64,000 bases of DNA, taken from positions 3,968,001-4,032,000 of the forward strand of contig NC_019779.1 in assembly GCF_000317635.1 (NCBI RefSeq), given 5' to 3'. The translations under genes were made by a program, and so were the position numbers. Source of the stretch: Halothece sp. PCC 7418. GTDB taxonomy: Bacteria > Cyanobacteriota > Cyanobacteriia > Cyanobacteriales > Rubidibacteraceae. Below, in pieces: positions 28,904 through 37,552 of the stretch. Numbering within the stretch: the stretch's first letter is position 1; the number at the start of each line of letters is the position of its first letter. The notes beneath the pieces were generated by a model, which made no database searches, was not told the origin of the DNA, and saw nothing but the letters and a program-made list of their open reading frames with translations.

Positions 28904-29665
28904 ATGAGTTTTTCCTCTCCCAGTCATCCCTTATCAACTCAGCCTGAATCAGCAAAGGTTTTGGGGATTCCCGTTCACCTGTTATCGGATTATTTAAGCT
29001 GGCTAGAAGACCGTTGGCAGCAGGGAAAGGGGACTCATGTGGTGACCTTAAATGCAGAAATGGTAATGTTAGCCCGAAAAAATCGGAAACTGGCGGGCGC
29101 GATCGCGCAAGCGGATCTAATTATCCCTGATGGGGCGGGAGTTGTGTTATCTTTAAGCCTACAAGGGAAAAAACAACAGCGTTTTCCTGGGATTGAACTG
29201 GCGGGCGCACTTTTAAAACGAATCGCACAAGAGAAGCACTCAGGAACAGTGTTTTTTTATGGCGGGGTCCCTGGACGAGCAGAAGCATCCGCCCAATTTT
29301 GGCAGCAACAGCATCCCGAATTAACCATTCACAGCCAACATGGTTATCTCTCAGAGCAGGAAACGGTAAACCTTACTGAAACCTTACGCCAAAAGCAACC
29401 GCAACTCATTTTAGTAGGATTGGGCGTTCCGCGACAAGAACTTTGGATTGCTCAACATCGCCACTTATGCCCACAAGCGATTTGGATTGGTGTGGGAGGC
29501 GCGTTTGATATTTGGGGCGGGGCAAAATCCCGAGCGCCTGCATGGTTTCGGAATAATAACTTAGAATGGCTGTATCGTTTCTATCAAGAGCCGTCCCGAT
29601 GGCGACGGATGTTGGTATTGCCCTTATTTGCTTGGGCTGCCCTCATCCACCGCGATCGCGGTTAG
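28904..29665 (+). CDS. WecG/TagA/CpsF family glycosyltransferase
   Basis: 253 residues. Family signature: VVTLNAEMVMLARKN near 45, ADLIIPDGAGVVLSL near 68, FFYGGVPGRAEASA near 115 and ILVGLGVPRQELWIAQHR near 168, then WIGVGGAFDIWGG. These enzymes move a sugar such as N-acetylmannosaminuronate or a related residue onto a lipid-linked intermediate in surface polysaccharide assembly. The gene is 2 bp behind the DUF3593 gene and its last 4 bp overlap the converging gene at 29662. Confidence 0.92.
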   Translation: MSFSSPSHPLSTQPESAKVLGIPVHLLSDYLSWLEDRWQQGKGTHVVTLNAEMVMLARKNRKLAGAIAQADLIIPDGAGVVLSLSLQGKKQQRFPGIELAGALLKRIAQEKHSGTVFFYGGVPGRAEASAQFWQQQHPELTIHSQHGYLSEQETVNLTETLRQKQPQLILVGLGVPRQELWIAQHRHLCPQAIWIGVGGAFDIWGGAKSRAPAWFRNNNLEWLYRFYQEPSRWRRMLVLPLFAWAALIHRDRG

Positions 29666-30009
29666 CCAGCAACTTTCTCTAAAAGCTCCCATTGGGAATA
29701 TTCGACTAACGCCTGTTGGAGTAAATCAAACATTTGGCGACAGTGGTTATCCGTTTGTAGAGGGAGTTCTTCATTTTTCATTACTAAATTCATGCGGATC
29801 GCTTCTGGTGTGGCTGTGGTGCGATCAATTAAAACTTCTGTTGTCACCAGTTTCGGAAACGGGGCGCGATTAGGAACTTCCCGCGCCATAATATATTCTC
29901 CTGTATCGTAGATAATTTCAAGATGACAGGATTCTAAAATCTCTATCAGAGAGGCTTGAAGTTGCTCTAAAGGAATCGCAACCGAAAACGTGCAAGTATA
30001 TCGAGCCAT
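29662..30009 (-). CDS. Conserved cyanobacterial hypothetical protein
   Basis: 115 residues, predicted alpha/beta, no membrane segment or signal peptide. The pattern (ARYTCTFSVAIPLEQLQASL, EILESCHLEIIYDTGEYIMA, VTTEVLIDRTTATPEAIRMN) looks like a compact ligand- or protein-binding fold with three or four strands. I do not recognise a named family. Its stop overlaps the converging wecG-like gene by 4 bp. Confidence 0.75.
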   Translation of the reverse strand: MARYTCTFSVAIPLEQLQASLIEILESCHLEIIYDTGEYIMAREVPNRAPFPKLVTTEVLIDRTTATPEAIRMNLVMKNEELPLQTDNHCRQMFDLLQQALVEYSQWELLEKVAG

Positions 30010-30197
30010 AGTGTAACGGGGAGTTATCTGCTTAAGCGTCTTTACTCATCATATTATCGAACCTAGTTTTGTCTTCATCACAGAGTTGACAATAAACGAT
30101 GGACAACTGAAAATTGAGAATTGGTTATCCGTCATTGGTCATCCATTAATTGTAAACAAATACCAATGACTAGTGACAAAGGACAAAGGACAAATCT

Positions 30198-31010
30198 ATG
30201 AAATCATATCTGGCGGGTGCTATTCAGATGACAAGTCAGCCTGATTTAGAGAAAAATTTGGCGACAGCAGCAGATTTAGTCGAATTAGCAGTACGCAGAG
30301 GGGCGCAATTGATTACTCTTCCTGAAAACTTTTCCTTTCTGGGACAAGAAACAGAAAAGGTAAAACAAGCCAGCGCGATCGCGCAACAAACGGAAAAATT
30401 CCTGAAAACCATGGCTCAACGGTATCAAATTACCATTGTCGGTGGCGGTTTTCCGATTCCTGTGGCTGATGGTAAAGTGTCTAACACTGCCCTCATGATT
30501 AATGCCAATGGGGAAGAATTAGCCCGTTACGAAAAAGTGCATCTGTTTGATGTCAATCTTCCTGATGGTAATACTTATCAAGAATCCCAAACTGTCAAAG
30601 CTGGGGTTTCTCTTCCGCCGTTATGTATTTCCCCTGAATATGGAAAAATTGGGCTGTCTGTGTGCTACGATGTCCGCTTTCCTGAGTTATATCGCCAGTT
30701 ATCTAAACAGGGGGCAGAAATCCTGCTCATTCCTGCTGCGTTTACCGCTTACACAGGGAAAGACCATTGGCAAGTCTTATTACAAGCCCGCGCCATTGAA
30801 AACACCGCTTATGTCATCGCCCCCGCCCAAACGGGAAATCATTATGCGCGACGACACAGCCACGGTCATGCCATGATTGTCGATCCTTGGGGGATTGTCT
30901 TAAGTGATGCGGGAGAAGATGAAGGGGTCGCGATCGCGGAAATCAACCCCTCCCGCTTAGAACAAGTTCGCCGTCAGATGCCATCCTTAGAACACAGCGT
31001 ATTTATTTAA
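30198..31010 (+). CDS. Carbon-nitrogen hydrolase (NIT1-type amidase)
   Basis: 270 residues. The nitrilase catalytic triad is complete: Glu43 in LPENF, Lys113 in YEKVHLFD and Cys156 in SVCYDVRFPELYR. The YEKVHLFDV and CYDVRFPELY contexts match the Nit1 branch, whose members hydrolyse deaminated glutathione, an unwanted side product of transaminases. The substrate is inferred from family similarity. The upstream spacer carries short heptamer repeats (GACAAAG). Convergent with the YlqD gene at 3 bp. Confidence 0.9.
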   Translation: MKSYLAGAIQMTSQPDLEKNLATAADLVELAVRRGAQLITLPENFSFLGQETEKVKQASAIAQQTEKFLKTMAQRYQITIVGGGFPIPVADGKVSNTALMINANGEELARYEKVHLFDVNLPDGNTYQESQTVKAGVSLPPLCISPEYGKIGLSVCYDVRFPELYRQLSKQGAEILLIPAAFTAYTGKDHWQVLLQARAIENTAYVIAPAQTGNHYARRHSHGHAMIVDPWGIVLSDAGEDEGVAIAEINPSRLEQVRRQMPSLEHSVFI

Positions 31011-31012
31011 TT

Positions 31013-31462
31013 TTAAACCTCACCGCGAATCTCTTGGATCACACCATCTTTGACCACAACTTCCACATTCATTTTCTGGACTAAGTTATCTCCCACTTGA
31101 ATGCGAACAAAGCTGTCGAGTTGTCCTTGACCCACTTCTTGCCCTTCCTCTAAAAGCTGGACTTGTTGCAACTGTTGGAGGGCTTGGTTTTTTTGTTCTG
31201 TGACCTTACTTTTTTGTTGATTGAGTTGGTTTTGGATGTTCCGAAGTTGTTGTTGCACTTGCGGATCACTGGGATTACTCCCTTGTTGAGTCACCTGCGC
31301 GATCGCGCTTTGCCCTTGATTTTCTAACTGTTGCAGTTGTCCATCTTGCTGATTAATCTGGGATTGTAACTGTTGTTGCACCTCTTCTTTCCAACGCTGA
31401 GTTACAATCACCTTTAAATTAATGGGACGCTTCAGTAATAAATTTTTATTGTCTTGGTTCAT
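31013..31462 (-). CDS. YlqD family protein
   Basis: 149 residues from the ATG at 31462; a second ATG at 31483 would add seven residues. The N-terminus LLLKRPINLKVIVTQRWKEE is the conserved YlqD start. The middle is a Gln-rich coiled coil (about 25-105, QQLQSQINQQDGQLQQLENQ), and the end (VRIQVGDNLVQKMNVEVVVK) is a small beta element. Function in cyanobacteria is unknown. The extreme Gln content is normal for the family. Confidence 0.82.
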   Translation of the reverse strand: MNQDNKNLLLKRPINLKVIVTQRWKEEVQQQLQSQINQQDGQLQQLENQGQSAIAQVTQQGSNPSDPQVQQQLRNIQNQLNQQKSKVTEQKNQALQQLQQVQLLEEGQEVGQGQLDSFVRIQVGDNLVQKMNVEVVVKDGVIQEIRGEV

Positions 31463-31633
31463 TGTTTCTTCTAAATTAACCATTACACAGCCTCAAACTT
31501 GTTCTGTTTTCATACAAACCGATTGCTAATCCATCGAGCAGTTCTCACATTTGTTTGTTGTTCTCTGTTCTGGGTTCGTTGTTATCTTTTCCCAAGAACG
31601 AAGAACAAAGAACAAATAACATTTATAAGAAGA

Positions 31634-33544
31634 CTATCCCTTAGCAAACATCCCGTCAATCATATCCTGATACCGTTCATAAACAACAGGACGTTTAATT
31701 TTTAGGGTTTGGGTCATCATCCCATTGTCCATGGAGAAGGGTTCTAAAATGAGCTTAAACACCCCAATACGGTCATCAATGCGATAACCGGGGCGATTTT
31801 TGACCTCGCGGTTTAATTCATCTCGAAATAACTTCTGGATCTGGCTATTCGCTAAAGTTTCTTCTAACTGTCCTTCCGCAAAATCGAGATTGAGATTATG
31901 GTCTTTTGCCCATTGTTCCAAAATTTCCACATTCGGCACAATCAACGCCCCTAAACACCGTTGATCTTGACCCACAACCATAATCTGGTCAATATAGATA
32001 CTCCGTAAACAAGCATTTTCTAACGGTTGCGGTTCGATATTTTCCCCATTAGAGAGGACAATGGTATCTTTTGCCCGTCCTGTCAAGACTAAATCACCCG
32101 TAGGCGTAATCCAACCTAAATCCCCTGTATTAAACCATCCTTCCTCATCAATCGCTTTGGCGGTGGCTTCTGGCTTTTTATAGTAGCCTTGCATTACTTG
32201 TGTCCCCCGAATCATCACTAACCCTTTTTCCCCGTCAGGGAGCGATTTTTTGGTCTCAGGGTCAACAATTTTCGTTTCCGTCTCAGGAATCGCAGGACCC
32301 GATGAACCGCGCAGATTATGATATAAACGGCGGGCATGAGTAACAGGAGAGGTTTCGGTTAAGCCGTATCCCACTAGCAAGGGAATACCAATTAATTCGT
32401 AAAAATCATCAATATGTTTGGCTAAAGCACCACCACCACTAATGACTGCTTTTAAGTTTCCTCCTGTGGCTTCGCGAACGGTTTGATAAACAATTTTATC
32501 GCCTAAATTATGCAAAGGTTTTAACACAGAACATTGTGAAGAAGCAGTTAGTTTTGCGATGAGAGATGGACGCAAATTTTCTAAATCTAAGCCTTCACTA
32601 ATGCGTTTAGTTTTCAGGTAGCGGTTAGAGATACTTAAAAAGAAATCAATCAGTTTTTTCTTATTTCCTGTTTGTTGGTTTAGGTTTTTCTGAATGCCAT
32701 CATAAACCGATTCCCAAAGTCGAGGAACACCGACCATATAATTCGGTTTTTGTTCCCGTAAATCTTTCTTAAATGAGCGTAAGTTCGTATAAATGAGATG
32801 ACACCCTCTGGATAATAAAAAATATTCTGCTGCCCGTTCATAAGCGTGCCAACTAGGAAGAATACTTAAAACGCGATCGCCTGCTTGCGGTTGAATTACG
32901 TCTCCAATCGCACGAACTTGATGCAGAAAGTTACCATGAGATAGCATTGCGCCTTTAGGTTTTCCCGTTGTTCCCGATGTATAAATTAAAGTCGCTAAAT
33001 CATCTTTTTTTCGAGGAACAAGTGTAAACTCTTTTTGATTTCCTTGCGCCATTAGTTGGCTAAAATTTAGGGTTGGTATCTCTTCACTTTCTATCGTTTC
33101 ATCCGACAATAAAATCACCAGTTGAATTGGTAAATTAGCCAATTCTCCTTGCAATTTCTCAAGGGTTTTATAATCTTCAACCATCAAAACCTTGCTATCA
33201 CTATCGGTGAGAATATAAGCTAACTCTGCGGGATCGGCTTGTGAGGATCTGACCACATCAACGGCCCCTGCACTAAGAATTCCTTGATCCGCAATAAACC
33301 AGCGCGGACTGTTATCAGAAAATAGAGCAATTTTTGTATCAGGTTCAATTCCTTGGGCTTGTAAGCCACTGGCAAATTGTTTAATTTTTTGGTTTAATTG
33401 TTGATAAGTAATCTGGACAGGAGGGTCTTGATGGGGGTCATCGAGAGCGATCAATTTACCGCAATAGGGCGCAACTTGTGACCAGATTTCGGGCAAGGAC
33501 TGTGCAGTAGAATAGTCCACAGGGGTCGTCGTTGGTTTAAACAT
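31634..33544 (-). CDS. aas: Long-chain acyl-ACP/acyl-CoA synthetase
   Basis: 636 residues. AMP-binding enzyme motifs are clear: LIYTSGTTGKPKGAMLSHGN (P-loop) near 190, LLVGYGLTETSPV near 395, EEGWFNTGDLGWITPTGDLV near 475 and GRAKDTIVLSNGENIEP near 497. Cyanobacteria have a single such enzyme that activates free fatty acids, mainly onto acyl carrier protein, to recycle lipids released from membranes. The large insert after residue 265 (LRSFKKDLREQKPNYMVGVP onward) is typical of this long-chain class. Confidence 0.9.
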   Translation of the reverse strand: MFKPTTTPVDYSTAQSLPEIWSQVAPYCGKLIALDDPHQDPPVQITYQQLNQKIKQFASGLQAQGIEPDTKIALFSDNSPRWFIADQGILSAGAVDVVRSSQADPAELAYILTDSDSKVLMVEDYKTLEKLQGELANLPIQLVILLSDETIESEEIPTLNFSQLMAQGNQKEFTLVPRKKDDLATLIYTSGTTGKPKGAMLSHGNFLHQVRAIGDVIQPQAGDRVLSILPSWHAYERAAEYFLLSRGCHLIYTNLRSFKKDLREQKPNYMVGVPRLWESVYDGIQKNLNQQTGNKKKLIDFFLSISNRYLKTKRISEGLDLENLRPSLIAKLTASSQCSVLKPLHNLGDKIVYQTVREATGGNLKAVISGGGALAKHIDDFYELIGIPLLVGYGLTETSPVTHARRLYHNLRGSSGPAIPETETKIVDPETKKSLPDGEKGLVMIRGTQVMQGYYKKPEATAKAIDEEGWFNTGDLGWITPTGDLVLTGRAKDTIVLSNGENIEPQPLENACLRSIYIDQIMVVGQDQRCLGALIVPNVEILEQWAKDHNLNLDFAEGQLEETLANSQIQKLFRDELNREVKNRPGYRIDDRIGVFKLILEPFSMDNGMMTQTLKIKRPVVYERYQDMIDGMFAKG

Positions 33545-33669
33545 ACTATCGAATTCTGTTATTGAACTTTTTCACTACTTTACTCGTTTCTTCACGCTTC
33601 TAGTGCTTCTAGAAAAAATAATTTTACTGATATCATTAAGTTGAGATTGATTCTTGGGAAGTTTTCACG

Positions 33670-34194
33670 ATGGGTGTAATTACTTGGTTACAAGGGGGAA
33701 GTGACCCCAATAATGGGACAAATTTTGAAACCATCCGTCAGTGGTGGGGAAAGTTAAGCGGAAAAGAAGTTGTTGTGGCGCAACGCTTAATTCCAGATCA
33801 TGGAGAGATGGCTCAAATTGATTGGGAACGTCAAAAGTTTGATGACCAGTTGGTGATGTTCAAGTCAGAAATCAGAGGAATTACCCTCTATTGGCAAAAA
33901 TCCTTATCAGAAGAGGAACGGAGTTTTACGCCGTATAAGTTGGAATTAGATACTGTTCAAGATAAGTTGTATATTTATCCGCAATCCCAGCGTCAAGTTG
34001 TCATTCGGGTGGGAACGCCTGATGTCCACTATACGACAGTTTCCTTAAATGAGCCAGAATTGTTGCTTAGTGGTGCGGAAGGGGAAGAGCAAGCCTTATT
34101 AATGCGCGATCGCGCTCGTCAAATTGCCGTACAATTAGCATTAACCCCAGCCACTCGCCAAAAATTACAAGACCTCCTCTCTGGTGGAAATTAA
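33670..34194 (+). CDS. Conserved cyanobacterial hypothetical protein
   Basis: 174 residues, no signal peptide or membrane helix. It begins MGVITWLQGGSDPNNGTNFE and ends with a helical LTPATRQKLQDLLSGG. The central part is strand-rich with alternating polar and hydrophobic residues (LYIYPQSQRQVVIRVGTPDV). I cannot assign a family. It stands alone: divergent from aas and followed by a broken Uma2 fragment on the opposite strand. Confidence 0.75.
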   Translation: MGVITWLQGGSDPNNGTNFETIRQWWGKLSGKEVVVAQRLIPDHGEMAQIDWERQKFDDQLVMFKSEIRGITLYWQKSLSEEERSFTPYKLELDTVQDKLYIYPQSQRQVVIRVGTPDVHYTTVSLNEPELLLSGAEGEEQALLMRDRARQIAVQLALTPATRQKLQDLLSGGN

Positions 34195-34199
34195 AATCA

Positions 34200-34392
34200 T
34201 CAAGATCGCTAGACCTTGGAAAACAAAAGCAATTTGATTCCCCTCCTGTTGGTGGATTCACAATCAATTCCCCATTGATCCACGCTCCAATTGTAAGTCT
34301 GGGTTAGCAGCAGCGATCGCTGCAAACTCCTCAGATGTAACCGTTAGTGGCATTTCTGGTAAACGGATGGATTGCTGTGGCATAACAGTCAT
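34200..34392 (-). pseudogene. Frameshifted N-terminal fragment of a Uma2-family endonuclease
   Basis: From the ATG at 34392 the minus strand encodes MTVMPQQSIRLPEMPLTVTS, then EEFAAIAAANPDLQLERG before a premature stop. In the neighbouring frame the text continues as NGELIVNPPTGGES, the hallmark of Uma2 (DUF820) restriction-endonuclease-like proteins. One base shift near 34275 explains both halves. The catalytic core that should follow is absent, replaced by sequence running into the gene at 34194. It is a decayed remnant. Confidence 0.6.
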
Positions 34393-34467
34393 CTTTCACT
34401 CTGCGAGCAAGTGCTGAAAATGATCCCAAATCAGAGCTTGCTCTTCAGGTCTGATGAATAGAAAAAA

Positions 34468-34540
34468 CGAGCACGGGAGGATTTGAACCTCCGACACCCA
34501 GAACCGGAATCTGGTGCTCTATCCACTGAGCTACGCGCCC
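34468..34540 (-). tRNA. tRNA-Arg (anticodon CCG)
   Basis: The 73-nt cloverleaf has acceptor GGGCGCG pairing with CGTGCTC (two G-T pairs), the D-arm GTAGCTCAGTGGATAGAGC, the anticodon stem CCAGA/TCTGG with loop TTCCGGT, and the T-arm GGAGGTTCAAATCCTCC. The loop gives CCG, decoding CGG. The CCA end is not encoded. Confidence 0.96.
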
Positions 34541-34566
34541 ACACTCTCATTAAGATAGCATTTTTT

Positions 34567-35538
34567 TTAATTCATGGCTACAGAGTCTAGAGTGGTTTCC
34601 GTTTCTTCTCCGAGAGAGGGATTCTGTACGGTTAAGCGGAGGTTGTTTCGTGTGGCAGGATTGAGAAAATATTGTTGCAATTGTTCCCAGTCTTGCCATT
34701 TTTCTTGACGGAATACGCTCAATTGTTGAGCCAGACTTGGAAACTCCGCCGATAAGGTTTCCCCACAACAGTCCGAGAGAAATTCTCCTAACACAACACT
34801 ATCTTGGATCTCTCCTAAAACACTTTGAATGGCTTTCACTTGCTTCACATACTGCTGATAGGGTTCATCATAGCAATGGGTGAACAGTTCCATTTGATAA
34901 CGACATTTTTTCGCTGCTTTCCGCAAACTGTGAAGGGTTTCTCCTTGTTGATCTAAGAGGGTTGCTGGCTCAAGATTCGTATTTTGACCCACTAACCAAC
35001 CTGGATGGAGGAGTAAGTTACTGACGTGAGGGAGTAATAAATCGGGTAAGACTTCGGTAATGGGTAACGGCGCGATCGCGCTTAATTTGGGTTTTTCTAA
35101 CCACTGCTTTAAACTGGCTTTCAGATTTTGATAGTCTTTACTTTCTAGAGCCTTAATCACCTTTTTATAAGCCTGTTGCCTTTGTTTCCCCAACTCTTTG
35201 AAAACGGATTTTAAATCTTTCTGTTCAGATGGAGGAAGAGAGGGCAAATAATGGTTTTCTAAACTTGCCTTTAAAACATCTAAATCCCGTAATGTTCCTA
35301 ATTCTCTAGCAAGTTTACCCACCTTCTTCTCACGGGCTGCTTTCGGCATTTCAATGGCGCGAGAAAAGCCAACTAAAGCCGTGCGTAGTCTTCGCATTCC
35401 CACCCGCATCTGATGGAGGGCTTCGGGATCTTGATCTTCATACACCCCTGCTTCATGTTTTGCCATTTTCTGGCTATGCTTTTCTAAAGCAGCGATCGCG
35501 CTGTGACCAAAGGTTTCTACTGTTGTCTCTTCGCTCAT
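34567..35538 (-). CDS. CHAD domain protein
   Basis: 323 residues, almost entirely the all-helical CHAD fold with conserved basic/His residues: HQMRVGMRRLRTALVGF near 42-58, LGTLRDLDVLKASL near 80-93 and LHSLRKAAKKCRYQMELF near 205-222. CHAD domains bind inorganic polyphosphate. No CYTH partner domain is fused or adjacent. A role at polyphosphate granules is an inference from the family. Confidence 0.9.
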   Translation of the reverse strand: MSEETTVETFGHSAIAALEKHSQKMAKHEAGVYEDQDPEALHQMRVGMRRLRTALVGFSRAIEMPKAAREKKVGKLARELGTLRDLDVLKASLENHYLPSLPPSEQKDLKSVFKELGKQRQQAYKKVIKALESKDYQNLKASLKQWLEKPKLSAIAPLPITEVLPDLLLPHVSNLLLHPGWLVGQNTNLEPATLLDQQGETLHSLRKAAKKCRYQMELFTHCYDEPYQQYVKQVKAIQSVLGEIQDSVVLGEFLSDCCGETLSAEFPSLAQQLSVFRQEKWQDWEQLQQYFLNPATRNNLRLTVQNPSLGEETETTLDSVAMN

Positions 35539-35617
35539 TTCATAAGCCTTTGCTAGTGCCGTTCCCCTTCATTTTAACCTAAACTTAACCTCACGTCATC
35601 GGGAGAGTGGGGGGTGA

Positions 35618-35989
35618 TTAGGCTGGTATCAGTTCCGAGTTTGGCTAGAATACTTTGCCACTAAGTTTGGGAAGGTAGCAGTTGCTGTTCCTCCTCAATA
35701 CACTTCTCAAGAATGATCTAACTGCGGTCGGATTTTTAAAAAGGCACTATCAACTAGAACCCATGCTTGTCAGTGTGGGACGATGTTAGATAGAGACGAG
35801 AACGCAGCTATTAACCTTCTGAGAGAAGGACTCCGTACCGTCGGGCGGACGGGAACGGCTGGCTTCGAGCCAGATCAACGCTTGTGGAGAGACCCGCCTC
35901 GACTCGCTTTTGTTTGCGAACAATTGGAGCAAGCGGACTCGTTTTGTGAACTAGGTTCACAGGTTAGAAGCAAGAATCTCCCGTTATAA
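35618..35989 (+). pseudogene. TnpB C-terminal relic with in-frame stop
   Basis: The plus-strand text LGWYQFRVWLEYFATKFGKV is followed by a short linker, QYTSQE, a TGA (35714-35716) and SNCG. This matches the end of IS200/IS605-type TnpB up to and across the zinc ribbon, with the TGA replacing the first zinc cysteine codon. After the stop the frame continues through CQCG, LDRDENAAINLL (third RuvC Asp) and a tail. Everything upstream is missing. A later ATG would give a 69-residue product, but this is only the transposon relic. The gap 35541-36068 otherwise holds only the adjoining hairpin. Confidence 0.8.
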
Positions 35990-36008
35990 TTTATTATTTA
36001 ACGGGAGA
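35977..36008 (+). repeat. IS-end-type hairpin, copy B
   Basis: TCTCCCGTTA (35977-35986) pairs perfectly with TAACGGGAGA (35999-36008) around a 12-base AT-rich loop and is followed by GCGTCAA. It begins inside the last codons of the TnpB relic, the place of the right-end hairpin and guide-RNA 3' region in IS200/IS605 elements. It differs from the copy at 17871-17900 by one C-G to T-A pair swap in the stem. Confidence 0.65.
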
Positions 36009-36068
36009 GCGTCAAAACTAAAGTTGGGATAATAACTTTACTAATTAGGGTGGAGAAACGAAGACAGA

Positions 36069-36458
36069 ATGAAAAAAGTGGGAACTCATCTGGTCGTAGA
36101 GGCTTGGCAAGCTCCGGAAGATGTACTCAATGATGCTGAGCAGATTCGTCACGCATTAGCGGAAGCAGTGTTTGCAGGAGGAGCAACTTTGCTCAATCTA
36201 TGTGTGCATCAATTTAGTCCTCATGGTGTAACAGCAACAGCAACATTGTCCGAGTCACATATTGCCATTCACACTTGGCCAGAATATGGATATTTTGCTG
36301 CGGATCTCTTTTTCTGTGGCAAAGGCGATCCCCATCAAGCGATGAAGGTTTTACAAAGTGTTCTGGGAGCAAAACAAATTTCCATGCAAGAAATTGATCG
36401 AGGCTTACCGAGTTCAGAAGTCCCAGAAGAATCAGGAAAAGAATCAATCTTCGCTTAA
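36069..36458 (+). CDS. speH: S-adenosylmethionine decarboxylase proenzyme (bacterial class 1B)
   Basis: 129 residues. It decarboxylates SAM to supply aminopropyl groups for spermidine. The self-cleavage site is LSESHIAIHTWPE: cleavage between Glu62 and Ser63 turns the serine into the pyruvoyl cofactor. His68 in the same motif and Cys83 in FFCGKGDP are the usual processing/catalytic residues. Length and motif spacing fit the short prokaryotic enzyme. A strong hairpin terminator follows. The gene lies directly downstream of an IS relic but appears intact. Confidence 0.95.
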   Translation: MKKVGTHLVVEAWQAPEDVLNDAEQIRHALAEAVFAGGATLLNLCVHQFSPHGVTATATLSESHIAIHTWPEYGYFAADLFFCGKGDPHQAMKVLQSVLGAKQISMQEIDRGLPSSEVPEESGKESIFA

Positions 36459-36464
36459 AAGCAA

Positions 36465-36500
36465 CAAATAGCCGGGGAAACGACTCCGGCTATTTGTTTG
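36465..36500 (+). terminator. Terminator of speH
   Basis: CAAATAGCCGG (36465-36475) pairs perfectly with CCGGCTATTTG (36486-36496) over 11 bp, followed by TTTG. The T-tract is partly within the stem. Confidence 0.75.
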
Positions 36501-36507
36501 AGAAAAA

Positions 36508-36588
36508 TGCGGACGGAGAGACTCGAACTCTCACGTCAGAGACACTAGAACCTAAATCTAGCGCGTCTACCAATTCCGCCACGTCCGC
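36508..36588 (-). tRNA. tRNA-Leu (anticodon UAG)
   Basis: The 81-nt class II tRNA has acceptor GCGGACG/CGTCCGC, an anticodon stem CTAGA/TCTAG with loop TTTAGGT, a long variable arm (TGTCTCTGACG) and T-arm GAGAGTTCGAGTCTCTC. The anticodon TAG reads CUA/CUN leucine codons. The discriminator is A and no CCA is encoded. Confidence 0.96.
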
Positions 36589-36657
36589 TTAGGATTCAAT
36601 CCCACCGACATGTAACACTAGCATAGTTTTGAGGAAACTGACAAGGAGAAACGGAAA

Positions 36658-37551
36658 ATGAAGGGAAGATGGGGGGTTGCGGGCTTATTAATTGCAGTGT
36701 TAGCGATAACGAATCCTCAATCGGCGCAAGGACAATCTTTACCTGTCTTAACGCCAACGACACCCAAGGCCATTGAATCTTTAAATCGAGGGTTAGAGGA
36801 AGTCCGTGTGGGAAATATTGATCGCGCGATCGCGCTTTTTGAAGAAGCGATTCGCCTTGACAAAACCCTCGCCCCCGCACACTATAATCTCGGTTTAGCC
36901 CTGAGAGAAAAGGGACAACTGCAAGCTGCTGCGGATGCTTTTCATCGTGCTTTATCCATTAATCCGAAACTGGCGGTGGCTTATGCGAACTTAGGTGCAG
37001 CTTTAATTGAAGGGAATAATTTTGAACAAGCTCAAGTCTATCTGGATCGCGCGATCGATCTCTCACCCCAACTCGGGATTACTCACTATAACTTAGGCTT
37101 AGTCGCACTCGGACAAGACAAGCCTGAACGTGCCATTGAACATTTCCGTAACGCCCAGAAATATCGCTCACAAGCCCCTGAAATCTCCTATCAAATGGGA
37201 TTAGCTTATCTTCAACAAAACCAGCTAGAACAAGCGAAAACGGCTTTTGAATCGGCGATTGGTCTTCGCCCTCGTTACAGCCAAGCTCACTACGGATTAG
37301 GACAAGTCTGGTTTCAACAAAATCAACCCGAAGTTGCCTTAGAGGCATTTCAACAAGCCATTGCTTTCAATTCTGAATTAGCCAGTGCTTACTACGCTGC
37401 GGGTGTTGTTTTCTTTGAAGGGAAACAATTTTCGCAAGCGGTTGCTATGTTACAAAAAGCACAAAAACTATACGCAGAGCAAGGACAAGTGCTATGGGCA
37501 GTGTATGCGAAACAACTTTCCCAAAGAGCCATTTCTCGCAATCAGGATTAA
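36658..37551 (+). CDS. Secreted TPR repeat protein
   Basis: 297 residues. A typical signal peptide (about 1-25, VAGLLIAVLAITNPQSAQG) is followed by some seven 34-residue TPR units; clear ones contain NIDRAIALFEEAIRLDKTLA, LQAAADAFHRALSINPKLAV and LEQAKTAFESAIGLRPRYSQ. TPR solenoids bind other proteins, so this is probably a periplasmic or thylakoid-lumen adaptor. The partner is unknown. It starts 70 bp from the divergent tRNA-Leu. Confidence 0.87.
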   Translation: MKGRWGVAGLLIAVLAITNPQSAQGQSLPVLTPTTPKAIESLNRGLEEVRVGNIDRAIALFEEAIRLDKTLAPAHYNLGLALREKGQLQAAADAFHRALSINPKLAVAYANLGAALIEGNNFEQAQVYLDRAIDLSPQLGITHYNLGLVALGQDKPERAIEHFRNAQKYRSQAPEISYQMGLAYLQQNQLEQAKTAFESAIGLRPRYSQAHYGLGQVWFQQNQPEVALEAFQQAIAFNSELASAYYAAGVVFFEGKQFSQAVAMLQKAQKLYAEQGQVLWAVYAKQLSQRAISRNQD

Positions 37552-37552
37552 A

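Noticed and set aside
35597-35608. Third copy of the IS-end hairpin (CGGGAGAG before the TnpB relic)
   Set aside because: Only the right-arm octamer is present; no pairing left arm lies nearby, so it is likely chance or a very old trace.
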